From Bacteroidota bacterium (GTDB lineage Bacteria > Bacteroidota > Bacteroidia > Bacteroidales > GCA-2748055), in contig DAOWFP010000114.1 in assembly GCA_030637895.1 (NCBI GenBank), forward strand, positions 1 through 32,886: a stretch of DNA of 32,886 nucleotides. The letters run 5' to 3'. Below, in pieces: positions 8,071-18,740 of this stretch (positions are counted from its first letter, which is position 1; each line of letters begins with the position of its first letter). Both the position numbers and the translations under genes were made by a program. The notes below the pieces were generated by a model that saw only the letters and a list, made by a program, of their open reading frames with translations, was not told the DNA's origin and made no database searches.

Positions 8071-9318
8071 ATGAGACGGGTAGTTGTTACGGGATTGGGG
8101 GCGATTACCCCCTTGGGTAAGAATGTACAGGACTTCTGGGACGCACTTGTTAATGGTGTAAGCGGATGTGACTTGATTACTCGTTTCGATTCTGAGAAAT
8201 TCAAGACTAAATTTGCCTGTGAGATTAAGGATTACAACTCACTGGACTATTTTGACAGGAAAGAGGCACGCAAGCTGGACCCCTATGCCCAGTATGCCCT
8301 GATCGCTGCAGAACAGGCCTACCAGGATGCTGGCCTGGCAGATGCAGATCATGATAAGGACAGGGCTGGTGTTATATGGGCTTCCGGGATTGGAGGTCTG
8401 GATACTTTTACCCAAGAGATTGCAGGCTACGTGGAAGGTGGAAGAACTCCCAGGTTTAGCCCTTTCTTTATTCCAAAAATGATTGTTGATATTGCTGCAG
8501 GGCACCTGTCCATGAAATATGGATACAGAGGACCCAATTATGCTACTGTATCAGCATGTGCTTCATCAACCAATGCCATCATTGATGCATATAACCTGAT
8601 CCGTCTGGATATGGCAGATCTTTTTATAACAGGTGGTTCTGAAGCACCCGTAGTTGAAGCCGGAGTAGGTGGTTTTAATTCAATGCAGGCTCTCTCCACC
8701 AATAATGAAAATTATAAAAAAGCATCCAGGCCTTTTGATGCCAATCGTGATGGTTTTGTCATTGGTGAAGGCGGGGCCGGACTCATCCTGGAGGAGTTGG
8801 AACACGCCAAAAAGCGGGGTGTCAGGATCTATGCGGAACTGATTGGTGGCGGTATGTCGGCCGATGCGTACCATCTGACTGCTCCCCATCCCGAGGGTGA
8901 AGGAGCCACACTGGTAATGAAAAATGCCCTTCGCGATGCGAAGATTGCACCCGAAGAGGTCGATTATGTAAATGTTCATGGAACTGCCACCCCCCTTGGT
9001 GACCGTTCCGAAATTAAGGCCATACAACGTGTTTTCGGGGATCATGCCTATAAGCTCAATATCAGCTCCACCAAATCAATGACAGGTCACCTGCTGGGTG
9101 CAGCTGGAGCCATTGAATCTATGGCCGTGATCTTATCCATCGTTAATGGTATTGTACCCCCTACCATCAACCTGGAGACCCTGGACCCGGAAATTGATCC
9201 CAAGCTGAACCTCACAGTCAACAAGGCTCAGGAACGTGATGTAAAAGTGGGTCTGAGCAATACCTTTGGTTTCGGAGGACACAACACCTCTGCAGTTTTC
9301 AGGCTTTATAAGGATTAA
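8071..9318 (+). CDS. fabF: 3-oxoacyl-ACP synthase II (beta-ketoacyl-ACP synthase)
   Basis: The enzyme condenses malonyl-ACP with acyl-ACP in fatty acid elongation. The 415 residues form the double thiolase fold. The Cys-His-His triad is Cys163 (SACASSTNAI), His303 (VNVHGTATPLGD) and His340 (MTGHLLGAAGA), the same numbering as E. coli FabF. The C-terminal GLSNTFGFGGHN block is present. The start MRRVVVTGLGAITPLG is the standard one. It sits between acpP and rnc, an arrangement common in Bacteroidota and other bacteria. Confidence 0.98.
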   Translation: MRRVVVTGLGAITPLGKNVQDFWDALVNGVSGCDLITRFDSEKFKTKFACEIKDYNSLDYFDRKEARKLDPYAQYALIAAEQAYQDAGLADADHDKDRAGVIWASGIGGLDTFTQEIAGYVEGGRTPRFSPFFIPKMIVDIAAGHLSMKYGYRGPNYATVSACASSTNAIIDAYNLIRLDMADLFITGGSEAPVVEAGVGGFNSMQALSTNNENYKKASRPFDANRDGFVIGEGGAGLILEELEHAKKRGVRIYAELIGGGMSADAYHLTAPHPEGEGATLVMKNALRDAKIAPEEVDYVNVHGTATPLGDRSEIKAIQRVFGDHAYKLNISSTKSMTGHLLGAAGAIESMAVILSIVNGIVPPTINLETLDPEIDPKLNLTVNKAQERDVKVGLSNTFGFGGHNTSAVFRLYKD

Positions 9319-9322
9319 GCAC

Positions 9323-10015
9323 TTGAATAACCGTAGATTCTATTTGGATCTGGTTCGAATGCTGGGATTTCTGCCCCGCAATCTATCCTTGTACAGGCTT
9401 GCCTTTATACCCAAATCTGCTCAACAAAAAAATCCCTCCGGGAATCTCCTCAATAATGAACGCCTGGAATACCTGGGTGATGCGGTGCTGGATGCTATTG
9501 TAGCCAACACCCTGTTTAACAGCTATCCCGAGGGTGATGAAGGATTTTTAACCAAACTGCGTGCCCGCATTGTCAAACGGAAAAATCTGGATTACCTGGC
9601 CACAAAAATTGGCATTCCGGCTTTGATTAATCCCGGAATTACTGCTGGCAGTAAATCAAAACACATTTATGGGAATGCGCTTGAGGCACTTATCGGAGCC
9701 ATCTACATCGACCGAGGTTATGGGGCGGCCAGAAAGTTCTTCGAAAGGAAGATCCTGATGAGACATATAGACCTTGTTCAACTGGCCCAGAAGGATCCTG
9801 ATTATAAAAGCAGGATCATCGAATGGACCCAGAAAAACAAGTTGGAAATTACTTTCCAAAGCAAAGAGGAGCATCTGGCGGGAAGTAAAGCGCCCTCTTT
9901 TGTCTCCGTCATCCTGCTAAATGAAGAGGAGAAAGGTACAGGGAGAGGCGATTCAAAAAAAGACGCCGAACAACAGGCAGCAAAAGCAGCATTGAAAAGC
10001 ATTCATAAAGTATAA
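9323..10015 (+). CDS. rnc: Ribonuclease III
   Basis: This double-strand-specific endoribonuclease processes rRNA and some mRNAs. From the TTG at 9323 it has 230 residues. The signature NNERLEYLGDAVLDAI carries the catalytic acids Glu46, Glu49 and Asp53, and a second acidic site lies in GNALEALIGAIYIDRGY. The C-terminal third is a double-stranded-RNA-binding domain ending in a KDAEQQAAKAALKSI helix. The start is not certain: an in-frame ATG at 9266 would overlap fabF by 53 nt, and an ATG at 9359 would trim the first helix. I prefer 9323 because it begins right after the fabF stop. It is followed 1 nt later by the IPExxxVDY gene. Confidence 0.93.
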   Translation: MNNRRFYLDLVRMLGFLPRNLSLYRLAFIPKSAQQKNPSGNLLNNERLEYLGDAVLDAIVANTLFNSYPEGDEGFLTKLRARIVKRKNLDYLATKIGIPALINPGITAGSKSKHIYGNALEALIGAIYIDRGYGAARKFFERKILMRHIDLVQLAQKDPDYKSRIIEWTQKNKLEITFQSKEEHLAGSKAPSFVSVILLNEEEKGTGRGDSKKDAEQQAAKAALKSIHKV

Positions 10016-10016
10016 T

Positions 10017-10445
10017 ATGGGCGTGAAAAGACATAAGCTGGATATGGCCATTGAGGAGGATTTTTGCCTTCTGGGTGTGGTTACAGATGAACCAGACTAT
10101 AAGTTGTGCTGGATGATTAATCGTGCGCTTGACATGAACTTTGAGAAACAGGAGGAGCTACAGTTATTTCACCGCAAACTGGGTGAGGAGCAGGTGTTTT
10201 CCCTTTTTTCCTACCATGACAATGATGCCATGATAAGCTACAGAATCATCAGGAATCGAGCCGAAAACGGATACTACCTGGATGAACTAAAAAACATCGA
10301 CTACATGATCCATATCCAGGGAGAAATCAATACTAACAGGATCAGTGGGTTTATGCTTTCTGTGGGTGCACTGGAGCCAGTAAGAATGTGTGTTCCTTCA
10401 GATCTGAGCAGGATTAAAAACAAAGAGAGATTGCTGCTCTGGTAG
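10017..10445 (+). CDS. IPExxxVDY-family protein
   Basis: This 142-residue soluble protein has no signal peptide. The family is named for a motif that here reads LDELKNIDY (residues 88-96), with the Glu and Asp-Tyr kept. Members are small Bacteroidota proteins of unknown function, usually next to rnc and the fatty acid genes or pyruvate kinase; the position beside rnc supports the call. The ATG lies 1 nt after the rnc stop, so it is probably translated from the same message. Its stop codon directly abuts that of the convergent J-domain gene with no spacer. Confidence 0.75.
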   Translation: MGVKRHKLDMAIEEDFCLLGVVTDEPDYKLCWMINRALDMNFEKQEELQLFHRKLGEEQVFSLFSYHDNDAMISYRIIRNRAENGYYLDELKNIDYMIHIQGEINTNRISGFMLSVGALEPVRMCVPSDLSRIKNKERLLLW

Positions 10446-11681
10446 TCAGAATAACCACCTGATAAGGGGAACTATAACCGAAAAAACAGGGAGCTCCTGG
10501 TAGTTCTGATAACCCTCCCTGTAGAGTGAATCCAATATGGTTCCCTGCTGAATCACAGGTCTGAACATCTTTCGGTAGAAAGGAAGAAAACCTACTGCCA
10601 GGTCAAAAACCATATCGAGCAAAAAGAGCAAGCCGGCCACCACCAGGTAGACGTAGCCCGAAATCTGAATATCAAATCCGGGACCCAGTACAGAAATCAA
10701 GCTGAGAGAGACCAGCCAGATAATCACTTTTACGATCAGTCCGGGCGTAAGAAGGTAGCTGACCTTTGAACGCACCCTGGCCAGCTTCAGAAATATGCTT
10801 GAGCACGTTCCTCCAAGAATAAGTCCGGCTATAAACCTCCAAAGAATACTCTCCACGGGAAAAAAAATCAGGAAAGCCAGGATGGACAGAAACTTGAGCA
10901 AGGATGCCATCCGGTGAAAATATACCGCCCTTGTGCTACGGGGGACCACTACCCTTTTTACTTTATTCTTATACCGGGCACTGTGATTCAATGCACCGTA
11001 TGTTCGAGTCTCTATATCAACTGTCTTCAATAATTCTATTTTGTAAGCTTTGCCATCTGCCATGGTACTTCGGCAATAGCAGCACCTGTCTTTGCTTGGT
11101 TTGCCCGGAATAAGTTTAAAGAAACTTACCACCTCTTTCCAGGAGGTTCTGAATCGTCCAAGGTGAAACCATCGTTTTCTTTTCTGGTAGATAAATACCA
11201 GAAGAACAATACCCATGATTATAAAAACGGAGGTGCCAGCCAGGCTTCCCGGATCTCCGAATATGGCCAAAAGAACAGGCAATACCACCGCTGATAGGGC
11301 AAAGAGAAGGATGGCTCCATTGCCGGCATATTTCAAGAGCAGGATGGGATCGTGCCATTCCGGCCTTTTAAAATAATCATCCTGTTGCCTCTTTTTTTCT
11401 CTATGGGCCCTGGCCCGCTCTTGCATCTTCTCACGCTCCCTTTTATATACCTCGCCTGAAAGCTGCTCATCATATGATGTGGCATCATTCAAACCGGCTT
11501 CGGGATGTTCCAGAAGATAGTCATAGGCCTCGGTAATCTCCTGGAATTTTCTGGCGGCACCAGCCGACTTATTTCGGTCGGGGTGGTATTTCAGTGCAAG
11601 TTGACGATAGACGCTCTTAATCTGCTTCTTTGTGGCTCCTGGAGATAATCCCAGTACTTTGTGGTGGTTAAGCTGAGGCAA
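10446..11681 (-). CDS. J-domain protein with polytopic membrane C-terminus
   Basis: From a TTG at 11681 the protein has about 411 residues. Residues 1-75 are a J domain (HHKVLGLSPGATKKQIKSVYRQL, then HPD at 33-35), which would stimulate an Hsp70. A basic linker rich in Arg, Glu and Lys follows (about 85-105). Then come several hydrophobic helices: two near residues 115-165, and four or so in the last 170 residues. Between the helix groups lies a soluble segment with CCYC. The zinc-finger and C-terminal domains of true DnaJ are absent, so this is a DnaJ-like membrane co-chaperone. The frame also opens at a TTG at 11726, but that lies in the T-run of the preceding terminator, which is why I place the start downstream. 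Confidence 0.75.
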   Translation of the reverse strand: MPQLNHHKVLGLSPGATKKQIKSVYRQLALKYHPDRNKSAGAARKFQEITEAYDYLLEHPEAGLNDATSYDEQLSGEVYKREREKMQERARAHREKKRQQDDYFKRPEWHDPILLLKYAGNGAILLFALSAVVLPVLLAIFGDPGSLAGTSVFIIMGIVLLVFIYQKRKRWFHLGRFRTSWKEVVSFFKLIPGKPSKDRCCYCRSTMADGKAYKIELLKTVDIETRTYGALNHSARYKNKVKRVVVPRSTRAVYFHRMASLLKFLSILAFLIFFPVESILWRFIAGLILGGTCSSIFLKLARVRSKVSYLLTPGLIVKVIIWLVSLSLISVLGPGFDIQISGYVYLVVAGLLFLLDMVFDLAVGFLPFYRKMFRPVIQQGTILDSLYREGYQNYQELPVFSVIVPLIRWLF

Positions 11682-11723
11682 GGGGGTACTTTTTATGCAA
11701 GTTATTGATTCCCTATTAACCAA

Positions 11724-11760
11724 CAAAAAAAGCTGCCCGTCGGGAGGACGAGCAGCTTTA
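11724..11760 (-). terminator. Intrinsic terminator of the acidic secreted protein gene
   Basis: AAAGCTGC (11729-11736) pairs with GCAGCTTT (11752-11759), extended by CGTC/GACG inside after one mismatch. On the minus strand it is followed by about seven T residues. It ends transcription from the 12601-11828 gene before the J-domain gene. Confidence 0.85.
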
Positions 11761-11827
11761 CACCAATAAACCCTAAAACTAAACCAATTTGCCTGCTAAA
11801 GCATCTTAAACTACTTCTACTTGTATT

Positions 11828-12601
11828 CTATTTCTTTTTCTCCTTTTTAACAACTTCCACTTCTACTTCTACTTCTTCGTCATGGTCATGGTCACTGTCT
11901 TTGTCATGGTCTACATCGTGGTCCTCATGCAGATCTCCACCCTCAGTGATAACGATCACTTTCACATTTTCTCCATCACCCTCTTCTTTAATCAGCTTCA
12001 TAACCTTTACTTTCACCTCATCATCCCCCTTGATGATAAAGACATTTTCGTCCTCATCCATCATCTTCTCATCACCTTCGACTACAGTCCAGGAGCCATC
12101 TTCATGGCCCGAAACCACAACTTTTATCTCCTTCTTCATTACCACATCACCACCCTCATAATCTTCATCAACCAGGATATCAAAGGTGCTTCCATCATCG
12201 CTCTTCATAACAATCACATGCTTCCCATGGGGATGCTTACCATCATGCTTTTCCTCTGTCACCCAGACAGCGGAGTCTCCGCTAAACTCGGTGATTTCAG
12301 TTGTCTCTCCATCTTCGGAGATGAACACCATCGTTTTAGTTTCGCCGCTTCCGCTGTGTGCCGATGTATAGTTATAAGTGACATGCTCCTTATGTGGTTC
12401 ATCTCCACTTACAATTTCCATCATCTTCATTGCATGCTTAGCCTCATCGGCATCATCAAACAAGTAAGTGGTGTCCTTGACAAGCTTGCCATCCTTTTTC
12501 ACCTTGATGCTCATTTCGATTTGGTCCTGCGCCAGGAGTCCGGTCGAAAGAATAAGTGAAGCGGCAATGCTCAATATCCAAAAGGGTGTATTTTTCTTCA
12601 T
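11828..12601 (-). CDS. Secreted acidic protein with His/Asp-rich tail, unknown function
   Basis: The protein has 257 residues. A signal peptide (residues 1 to about 24, ending STGLLA before QDQIEMS) directs it to the periplasm or outside. The body is rich in Asp, Glu and Lys and predicted mostly as beta strands, with repeated patterns such as KHVIVMKSDDG, KEIKVVVSGHEDG and ENVKVIVITEGG. The C-terminal 35 residues are low complexity: a run of alternating His and Asp (HEDHDVDHDKDSDHDHD), then Glu-Val repeats and a Lys-rich end. The tail suggests divalent metal binding, which is inference. It is divergent from a histidine kinase gene and has its own promoter box and terminator. I do not recognise a family. 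Confidence 0.75.
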   Translation of the reverse strand: MKKNTPFWILSIAASLILSTGLLAQDQIEMSIKVKKDGKLVKDTTYLFDDADEAKHAMKMMEIVSGDEPHKEHVTYNYTSAHSGSGETKTMVFISEDGETTEITEFSGDSAVWVTEEKHDGKHPHGKHVIVMKSDDGSTFDILVDEDYEGGDVVMKKEIKVVVSGHEDGSWTVVEGDEKMMDEDENVFIIKGDDEVKVKVMKLIKEEGDGENVKVIVITEGGDLHEDHDVDHDKDSDHDHDEEVEVEVEVVKKEKKK

Positions 12602-12626
12602 GTTCGTTTGCTTATTTGTTATGGGA

Positions 12627-12634
12627 CAAATCTA
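12627..12634 (-). promoter_or_regulatory. -7 box of the acidic secreted protein gene
   Basis: On the minus strand TAGATTTG is a perfect TAnnTTTG box, placing the transcript start about 20 nt before the ATG at 12601. The -33 region (TTTAAACC) is a poor match. Confidence 0.5.
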
Positions 12635-12710
12635 TTTCAGATTATCGTTAGATAGGTTTAAAGGAAGTTAAAGAATGTTAAAACACTCTGACTGAACCAA
12701 TGAGGAGAGC

Positions 12711-12718
12711 TATCTTTG
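12711..12718 (+). promoter_or_regulatory. -7 box before the histidine kinase gene
   Basis: TATCTTTG fits TAnnTTTG exactly, with CTGA at the expected -33 position (weak). It ends only 4 nt before the kinase ATG, so if used it would give an almost leaderless message. Confidence 0.4.
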
Positions 12719-12722
12719 GGCC

Positions 12723-14324
12723 ATGAGTCGAACCATTCTCTGGATAGTATCCCTGTTTCTTGCGCTGGCAATGGTGGCCATGATCCTGGTTCAGGCATAC
12801 TGGATCAGGCGCTCCCTGGAGTCGGAGGAGCACCAGCTTGGCCTGGTGGTTAATGATGTTCTTTCAGATATCTCCGACGAACTGGTTCAGAATGAAACTG
12901 TGATCACCATCCTCAATGAGATCCACCCCCCGGTAATTCAGCATCAAAGCCAGGCTGTGTGGAACTTCCATATTGATAGCCGCAGCTCCTATGACCGGAC
13001 TGAAAGCAGCGTGGATATTACCATTGAAGCACATGAACTTGATGAGGATGAGAATACCTTTACTTACACTTCACCCGATGTTTCTCTGACAAATCAAAGA
13101 GTGGAGATGATCAACGATTCGCTCCTGGTGGTGGTGGGTGAAGATATCACCATGCAGGATACCATTCTTGTTTCAGCCATGCACCCGGATCTGGTCAGGA
13201 GGGAACTGAGAGCGCAGGTAGCGAAGCAGGAATACTTTGTAGATCATGTTGTTAAGAAAATGCTTATGGAAGAGGGAGAGGTATTGGAAAATATCTCCGG
13301 GGGGATGATCGAATCATCTCTGTCTGAAAAACTAACATCCCGTGGTGTGGGTTATCCTTTCGAATATGCGGTGTATGAGATGGGTCACAAACCCATATTC
13401 AGTTCGGAGAATTTCAACGAATATGAGCAATGCAGGTATTTCAGGAGATCGCTATTTCCAAGCAGTGTTTTTAACCGCTTTGTTTACATCAGCGTCTATT
13501 TCCCTGAGGAGAAACAACTTCTTCGCAAGTCTATGGGAATCATGGGGGGGTCATCTCTGACGATCACTTTGTTTATTATTATCATGTTCAGCCTGACGCT
13601 CTATATCATGTTTAAACAGAAACGTCTCTCGGAGATGAAGAACGATTTTGTCAACAACATGACCCACGAATTAAAAACGCCCATCTCAACCATCAGTCTG
13701 GCATCACAGATGCTCAATGACAGATCGATTCCCGATGAACAGAAAAACCTGGGGCATATATCCAGGATCATTCAGACAGAGAGCAGACAGTTGGGTTACC
13801 AGGTGGAACGCGTACTCCAGATGGCTATTTTCGATCACGGTGAGCTGAAGTTGAAGCGCGAACCAGTTGATCTGCACGATATAATTGAAACAGTGGCGCA
13901 AAATTTCCTGTTGCAGATGGATAAACGGGGAGGAAAACTGGAATTTCAACCTGAGGCCGATCAATCGGTTGTCACAGGCGATCTGATGCACCTCACCAAT
14001 GTGGTCTCCAACCTGATGGAGAATGCCATGAAATACACCAGTCGCAATCCTGAAATTACCATCTCCACCATGAATGAACACAATTCTATTGTAGTCTCTG
14101 TGGCTGACAATGGAATCGGGATCAGCAAAGATGACCAGAAACGTATTTTCGATAAGTTTTACCGGGTCCCCACCGGGAATGTTCATAATGTGAAAGGGTT
14201 TGGGCTGGGACTTAGCTATGTCAAGCTAATTGTGGAGGAACATGGAGGCAGCATCAAAATAAAAAGCGAGTCCACTGTGGGCTCTCGTTTCGATATTCAC
14301 TTACCTTTAGAAGAGCAATCATAA
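12723..14324 (+). CDS. Sensor histidine kinase (RprX-like)
   Basis: This is a membrane sensor of 533 residues. TM1 is at about residues 5-27. A large extracytoplasmic domain spans about 28-274 and TM2 about 275-297. The dimerisation domain carries His315 in MTHELKTPISTISLASQML. The HATPase domain follows, with the N box around Asn434 (LMENAMKYT), G1 DNGIGISKDDQKRIFDKF and G2 GFGLGLSYVK. The H-box neighbourhood recalls Bacteroides RprX, and the gene is followed 9 nt later by an OmpR-type regulator, as rprX is by rprY. The sensing domain matches no family I can name. The secreted acidic protein encoded divergently is a possible ligand, partner or target. Confidence 0.92.
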   Translation: MSRTILWIVSLFLALAMVAMILVQAYWIRRSLESEEHQLGLVVNDVLSDISDELVQNETVITILNEIHPPVIQHQSQAVWNFHIDSRSSYDRTESSVDITIEAHELDEDENTFTYTSPDVSLTNQRVEMINDSLLVVVGEDITMQDTILVSAMHPDLVRRELRAQVAKQEYFVDHVVKKMLMEEGEVLENISGGMIESSLSEKLTSRGVGYPFEYAVYEMGHKPIFSSENFNEYEQCRYFRRSLFPSSVFNRFVYISVYFPEEKQLLRKSMGIMGGSSLTITLFIIIMFSLTLYIMFKQKRLSEMKNDFVNNMTHELKTPISTISLASQMLNDRSIPDEQKNLGHISRIIQTESRQLGYQVERVLQMAIFDHGELKLKREPVDLHDIIETVAQNFLLQMDKRGGKLEFQPEADQSVVTGDLMHLTNVVSNLMENAMKYTSRNPEITISTMNEHNSIVVSVADNGIGISKDDQKRIFDKFYRVPTGNVHNVKGFGLGLSYVKLIVEEHGGSIKIKSESTVGSRFDIHLPLEEQS

Positions 14325-14333
14325 TAGAATGAT

Positions 14334-15032
14334 ATGAATGAGATAAAAAGCCGGATATTGCTGGCAGAAGATGACGAGAACCTGGGATCCTTACTCCAGG
14401 AATACCTCCAGGCAAAAAATTATGAAGCTGACTGGGTCACCAATGGGGAGAAGGCTTTTCGACATTTTGAACAATTCCATTACGACCTTTGCCTGCTGGA
14501 TGTCATGATGCCAATCAAAGATGGTTTTACCCTGGCTTCCGAAATAAGGATCCTGAATAGCAGCATTCCCATTATATTTTTGACTGCAAAGTCCATGAAA
14601 GAGGATGTGCTTGAAGGATTTTCACTGGGGGCCGATGATTATATTACCAAACCATTCAGCATGGAAGAGCTGCTGTTCAGAATTGAAGCGATCCTTCGGC
14701 GAACAAAGGGAAGCCGGGGCATTGACAAAGAGATCTGGGAGATTGGTTCACTCACATTTGATGTGAATAAACAGATGCTCACCGGCAATGGATTGGAACA
14801 AAAACTGACAACCAAAGAGTCCGAACTGCTTAAGCTCCTGTGCAACAATATCAACCAGGTACTGGAGCGGAATTTTGCCCTAAAAGCAATTTGGATCGAC
14901 GATAACTACTTCAATGCCAGGAGCATGGACGTCTATATCACCAAGCTTCGCAAGTACCTGAAAGCAGATCCCGGAGTGCAGATCATCAATGTGCACGGGA
15001 AAGGTTACAAGCTGGTTCTGGATGAAGGATAG
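14334..15032 (+). CDS. OmpR-family response regulator (RprY-like)
   Basis: The protein has 232 residues. The receiver domain (about 1-120) has the acidic pair Asp13-Asp14, phospho-acceptor Asp56 in LLDVMMP, a Thr in IIFLTAK and Lys in that same strand end. A winged-helix DNA-binding domain of the Trans_reg_C type follows (about 135-230), with LTTKESELLKLLC and a C-terminal GKGYKLV hairpin. It is co-transcribed with the upstream kinase and would be phosphorylated by it. It resembles RprY of Bacteroides; targets are unknown, and the divergent secreted-protein gene is an obvious candidate. It converges with lepA across 14 nt. Confidence 0.95.
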   Translation: MNEIKSRILLAEDDENLGSLLQEYLQAKNYEADWVTNGEKAFRHFEQFHYDLCLLDVMMPIKDGFTLASEIRILNSSIPIIFLTAKSMKEDVLEGFSLGADDYITKPFSMEELLFRIEAILRRTKGSRGIDKEIWEIGSLTFDVNKQMLTGNGLEQKLTTKESELLKLLCNNINQVLERNFALKAIWIDDNYFNARSMDVYITKLRKYLKADPGVQIINVHGKGYKLVLDEG

Positions 15033-15046
15033 TAAGGAGGTTTAGC

Positions 15047-16834
15047 TTAATCAAGCTTAAGTACGGCAAGGAATGCTGACTGTGGAACTTCTATGTTTCC
15101 CACCTGACGCATCCTTTTCTTTCCTTTTTTCTGCTTTTCAAGCAGTTTCCTCTTACGGGTAATATCGCCACCATAACATTTGGCCGTAACATCTTTTCGT
15201 AATGCTTTAACCGTCTCCCTGGCTATCACCTTGGCACCAATGGCTGCCTGGATCGCTACCTCGTATTGCTGACGTGGAATAAGCTCTTTCAGCTTAACGC
15301 ACATTCTTCTGCCGAAATCGTAGGCATTATCCCGGTGAATCAAAGTGGAGAGCGCATCCACCATCTCCCCGTTCAACAGGATATCCAGCTTCACCAGATC
15401 AGCTTTCTGATATCCGTGGGGATGATAGTCGAAGGAGGCATATCCCTTGGAGATGCTCTTCAGTCTGTCATAAAAATCAAATACAATCTCGGCCAGGGGC
15501 ATCTCAAAAGTAAGCTCTACTCTATTACTGGTCAGATAGACCTGGTTTTTCAGGATTCCACGTTTATCCAGGCAAAGTTTCATAACTGATCCCACATACT
15601 CGGCCTGCGAGATCACCTGAGCAATGATAAAAGGTTCCTCAATATGATCGATGGCTGTGGAGACCGGTAAGCCCGATGGATTATGTACTTCCACCAGCTC
15701 CCCCTTTGTAGAGATCACGTTAAAAGAGACATTGGGTACAGTGGTGATCACATCCATATCGAACTCACGGTCGAGCCGCTCCTGGATAATCTCCATATGT
15801 AACAATCCAAGGAAACCACAGCGGAATCCAAAACCCAGTGCAGCTGATGATTCCGGTACAAATGTGAGGGATGCATCATTCAGTTGGAGTTTCTCAATGG
15901 AATTCCGAAGGTCTTCATAATCATCTGCATCAATGGGATAGATCCCGGCAAACACCATGGGCTTTACATCTTCAAATCCTGAAATGATTTCAGTGCATGG
16001 GCGATCAACATGGGTAATGGTATCCCCCACTTTCACCTCTTTGGAGGTCTTTATCCCTGAAATGATGTAACCTACATCACCGGCCGACAGAACATCCCTG
16101 GGCTCTGGACCCAGCTTCAGTACCCCAACCTCATCTGCATGGTACTCCTTCCCGGTTGCCACAAACTTCACCAGCTCTCCCTTGCGGATGGAACCGTTTA
16201 TAATCCGGAAGTAGGCAAAAATTCCACGGTATGAATTGAATACTGAATCAAATATAAGGGCCTGCAAGGGAGCATCCGGATCGCCTTCAGGAGCAGAAAT
16301 CCGCTCAATAATAGCTTCCAGGATCTCTTCCACACCCTGTCCCGTCTTCCCGCTTGCTTCGATAATCTCACTGCGATCGCAACCAATCAGATCCTCAATC
16401 TGGTCCTTCACATCATCGGGCATGGCACTATCCGAATCCATCTTGTTCAGCACCGGGATGATCTCCAGATCATGGTCAATGGCCTGATAGAGAACAGATA
16501 TGGTCTGAGCCTGGATTCCCTGTGTGGCATCTACAATAAGCAGGGCCCCTTCACAGGCTGCAATGGAACGACTCACCTCATAGGACAAGTCCACATGGCC
16601 TGCAGTATCGATCAGATTGAGCAGAAATTGTTTCCCCTCGTGTTCATGCTCCATCTGGATGGCATGACTCTTAATGGTAATCCCTCTTTCACGTTCCAGT
16701 TCCATATCATCCAGTACCTGGTCCTGGAAATCCCTTTCATCCAGGGTGCCGGTTTTCATGAGCAGCCTGTCAGCCAGTGTACTCTTACCATGATCGATGT
16801 GGGCAATGATGCAGAAGTTACGAATGTTAACCAT
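15047..16834 (-). CDS. lepA: Elongation factor 4 (ribosome back-translocase)
   Basis: This translational GTPase acts on the ribosome. From the ATG at 16834 it has 595 residues, the usual LepA length. GTPase motifs are AHIDHGKST (residues 11-19), [23 protein letters not shown] and NKMD. Domain II, two EF-G-like domains (including [14 protein letters not shown]) and the LepA-specific basic C-terminal domain ([19 protein letters not shown]) follow in order. The frame extends upstream to a TTG at 16864, but that lies inside the likely promoter, and [16 protein letters not shown] is the family start. Confidence 0.97.
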   Translation of the reverse strand: MVNIRNFCIIAHIDHGKSTLADRLLMKTGTLDERDFQDQVLDDMELERERGITIKSHAIQMEHEHEGKQFLLNLIDTAGHVDLSYEVSRSIAACEGALLIVDATQGIQAQTISVLYQAIDHDLEIIPVLNKMDSDSAMPDDVKDQIEDLIGCDRSEIIEASGKTGQGVEEILEAIIERISAPEGDPDAPLQALIFDSVFNSYRGIFAYFRIINGSIRKGELVKFVATGKEYHADEVGVLKLGPEPRDVLSAGDVGYIISGIKTSKEVKVGDTITHVDRPCTEIISGFEDVKPMVFAGIYPIDADDYEDLRNSIEKLQLNDASLTFVPESSAALGFGFRCGFLGLLHMEIIQERLDREFDMDVITTVPNVSFNVISTKGELVEVHNPSGLPVSTAIDHIEEPFIIAQVISQAEYVGSVMKLCLDKRGILKNQVYLTSNRVELTFEMPLAEIVFDFYDRLKSISKGYASFDYHPHGYQKADLVKLDILLNGEMVDALSTLIHRDNAYDFGRRMCVKLKELIPRQQYEVAIQAAIGAKVIARETVKALRKDVTAKCYGGDITRKRKLLEKQKKGKKRMRQVGNIEVPQSAFLAVLKLD

Positions 16835-16861
16835 AAGAAATTGACCTATTTTTTGCGCCCA

Positions 16862-16869
16862 CAAAGATA
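16862..16869 (-). promoter_or_regulatory. -7 box of lepA
   Basis: On the minus strand TATCTTTG matches TAnnTTTG exactly. It predicts a transcript start near 16856 and a leader of about 22 nt before the lepA ATG at 16834. The -33 region is not recognisable. Confidence 0.5.
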
Positions 16870-17019
16870 GTTATTCCCCGGGATAAATGTGTAAATCCCA
16901 TTTCACTCTTCAGGATATTGTCCTCGTCGCTTAAAATGCCACTTCGTGCCATTTGTAGGCTCCTCATTCAATATCCTTTCTAGTTTATGGACCTTCCCGA
17001 TTTATCCCGTCGAAAAGAC

Positions 17020-17059
17020 AGGAAAAGAAAAGAGCCTGTTCCCGAAAGAACAAGCTCTT
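17020..17059 (-). terminator. Intrinsic terminator after groEL
   Basis: AAGAGC-TGTTC (17030-17041) pairs with GAACA-GCTCTT (17048-17059) with one internal mismatch and loop CCGAAA. The minus strand then reads TTTTCTTTTCC, an interrupted T tract. It starts 26 nt after the groEL stop. The remaining 16870-17019 stretch holds no feature I can recognise. Confidence 0.75.
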
Positions 17060-17085
17060 GAAGTTATATAGATGTAAGTAAAATA

Positions 17086-18729
<1,644 letters not shown>

Positions 18730-18740
18730 TTATTGGTTAC

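Noticed and set aside
11850-11920. Repeated CTTCTACTTCTACTTC and GTCATGGTCATGG tracts
   Set aside because: They are the codons of the Glu-Val and His-Asp low-complexity tail of the secreted protein, not an independent repeat element or CRISPR.
11882-12559. Long open plus-strand frame opposite the acidic secreted protein gene
   Set aside because: It is the complement of a gene with a signal peptide, its own -7 box and terminator. Its product is a hydrophobic, His- and Ile-rich shadow with no recognisable domain.
15033-15060. Small inverted repeat around AGCTTAATCAAGCTT between the regulator and lepA as a terminator
   Set aside because: The stem is short and no T run follows on either strand.
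16870-17019. Gap between lepA and the groEL terminator tested for a small RNA or gene
   Set aside because: No start-stop frame of useful length, no paired -7 box with terminator, and no tRNA-like fold was found.
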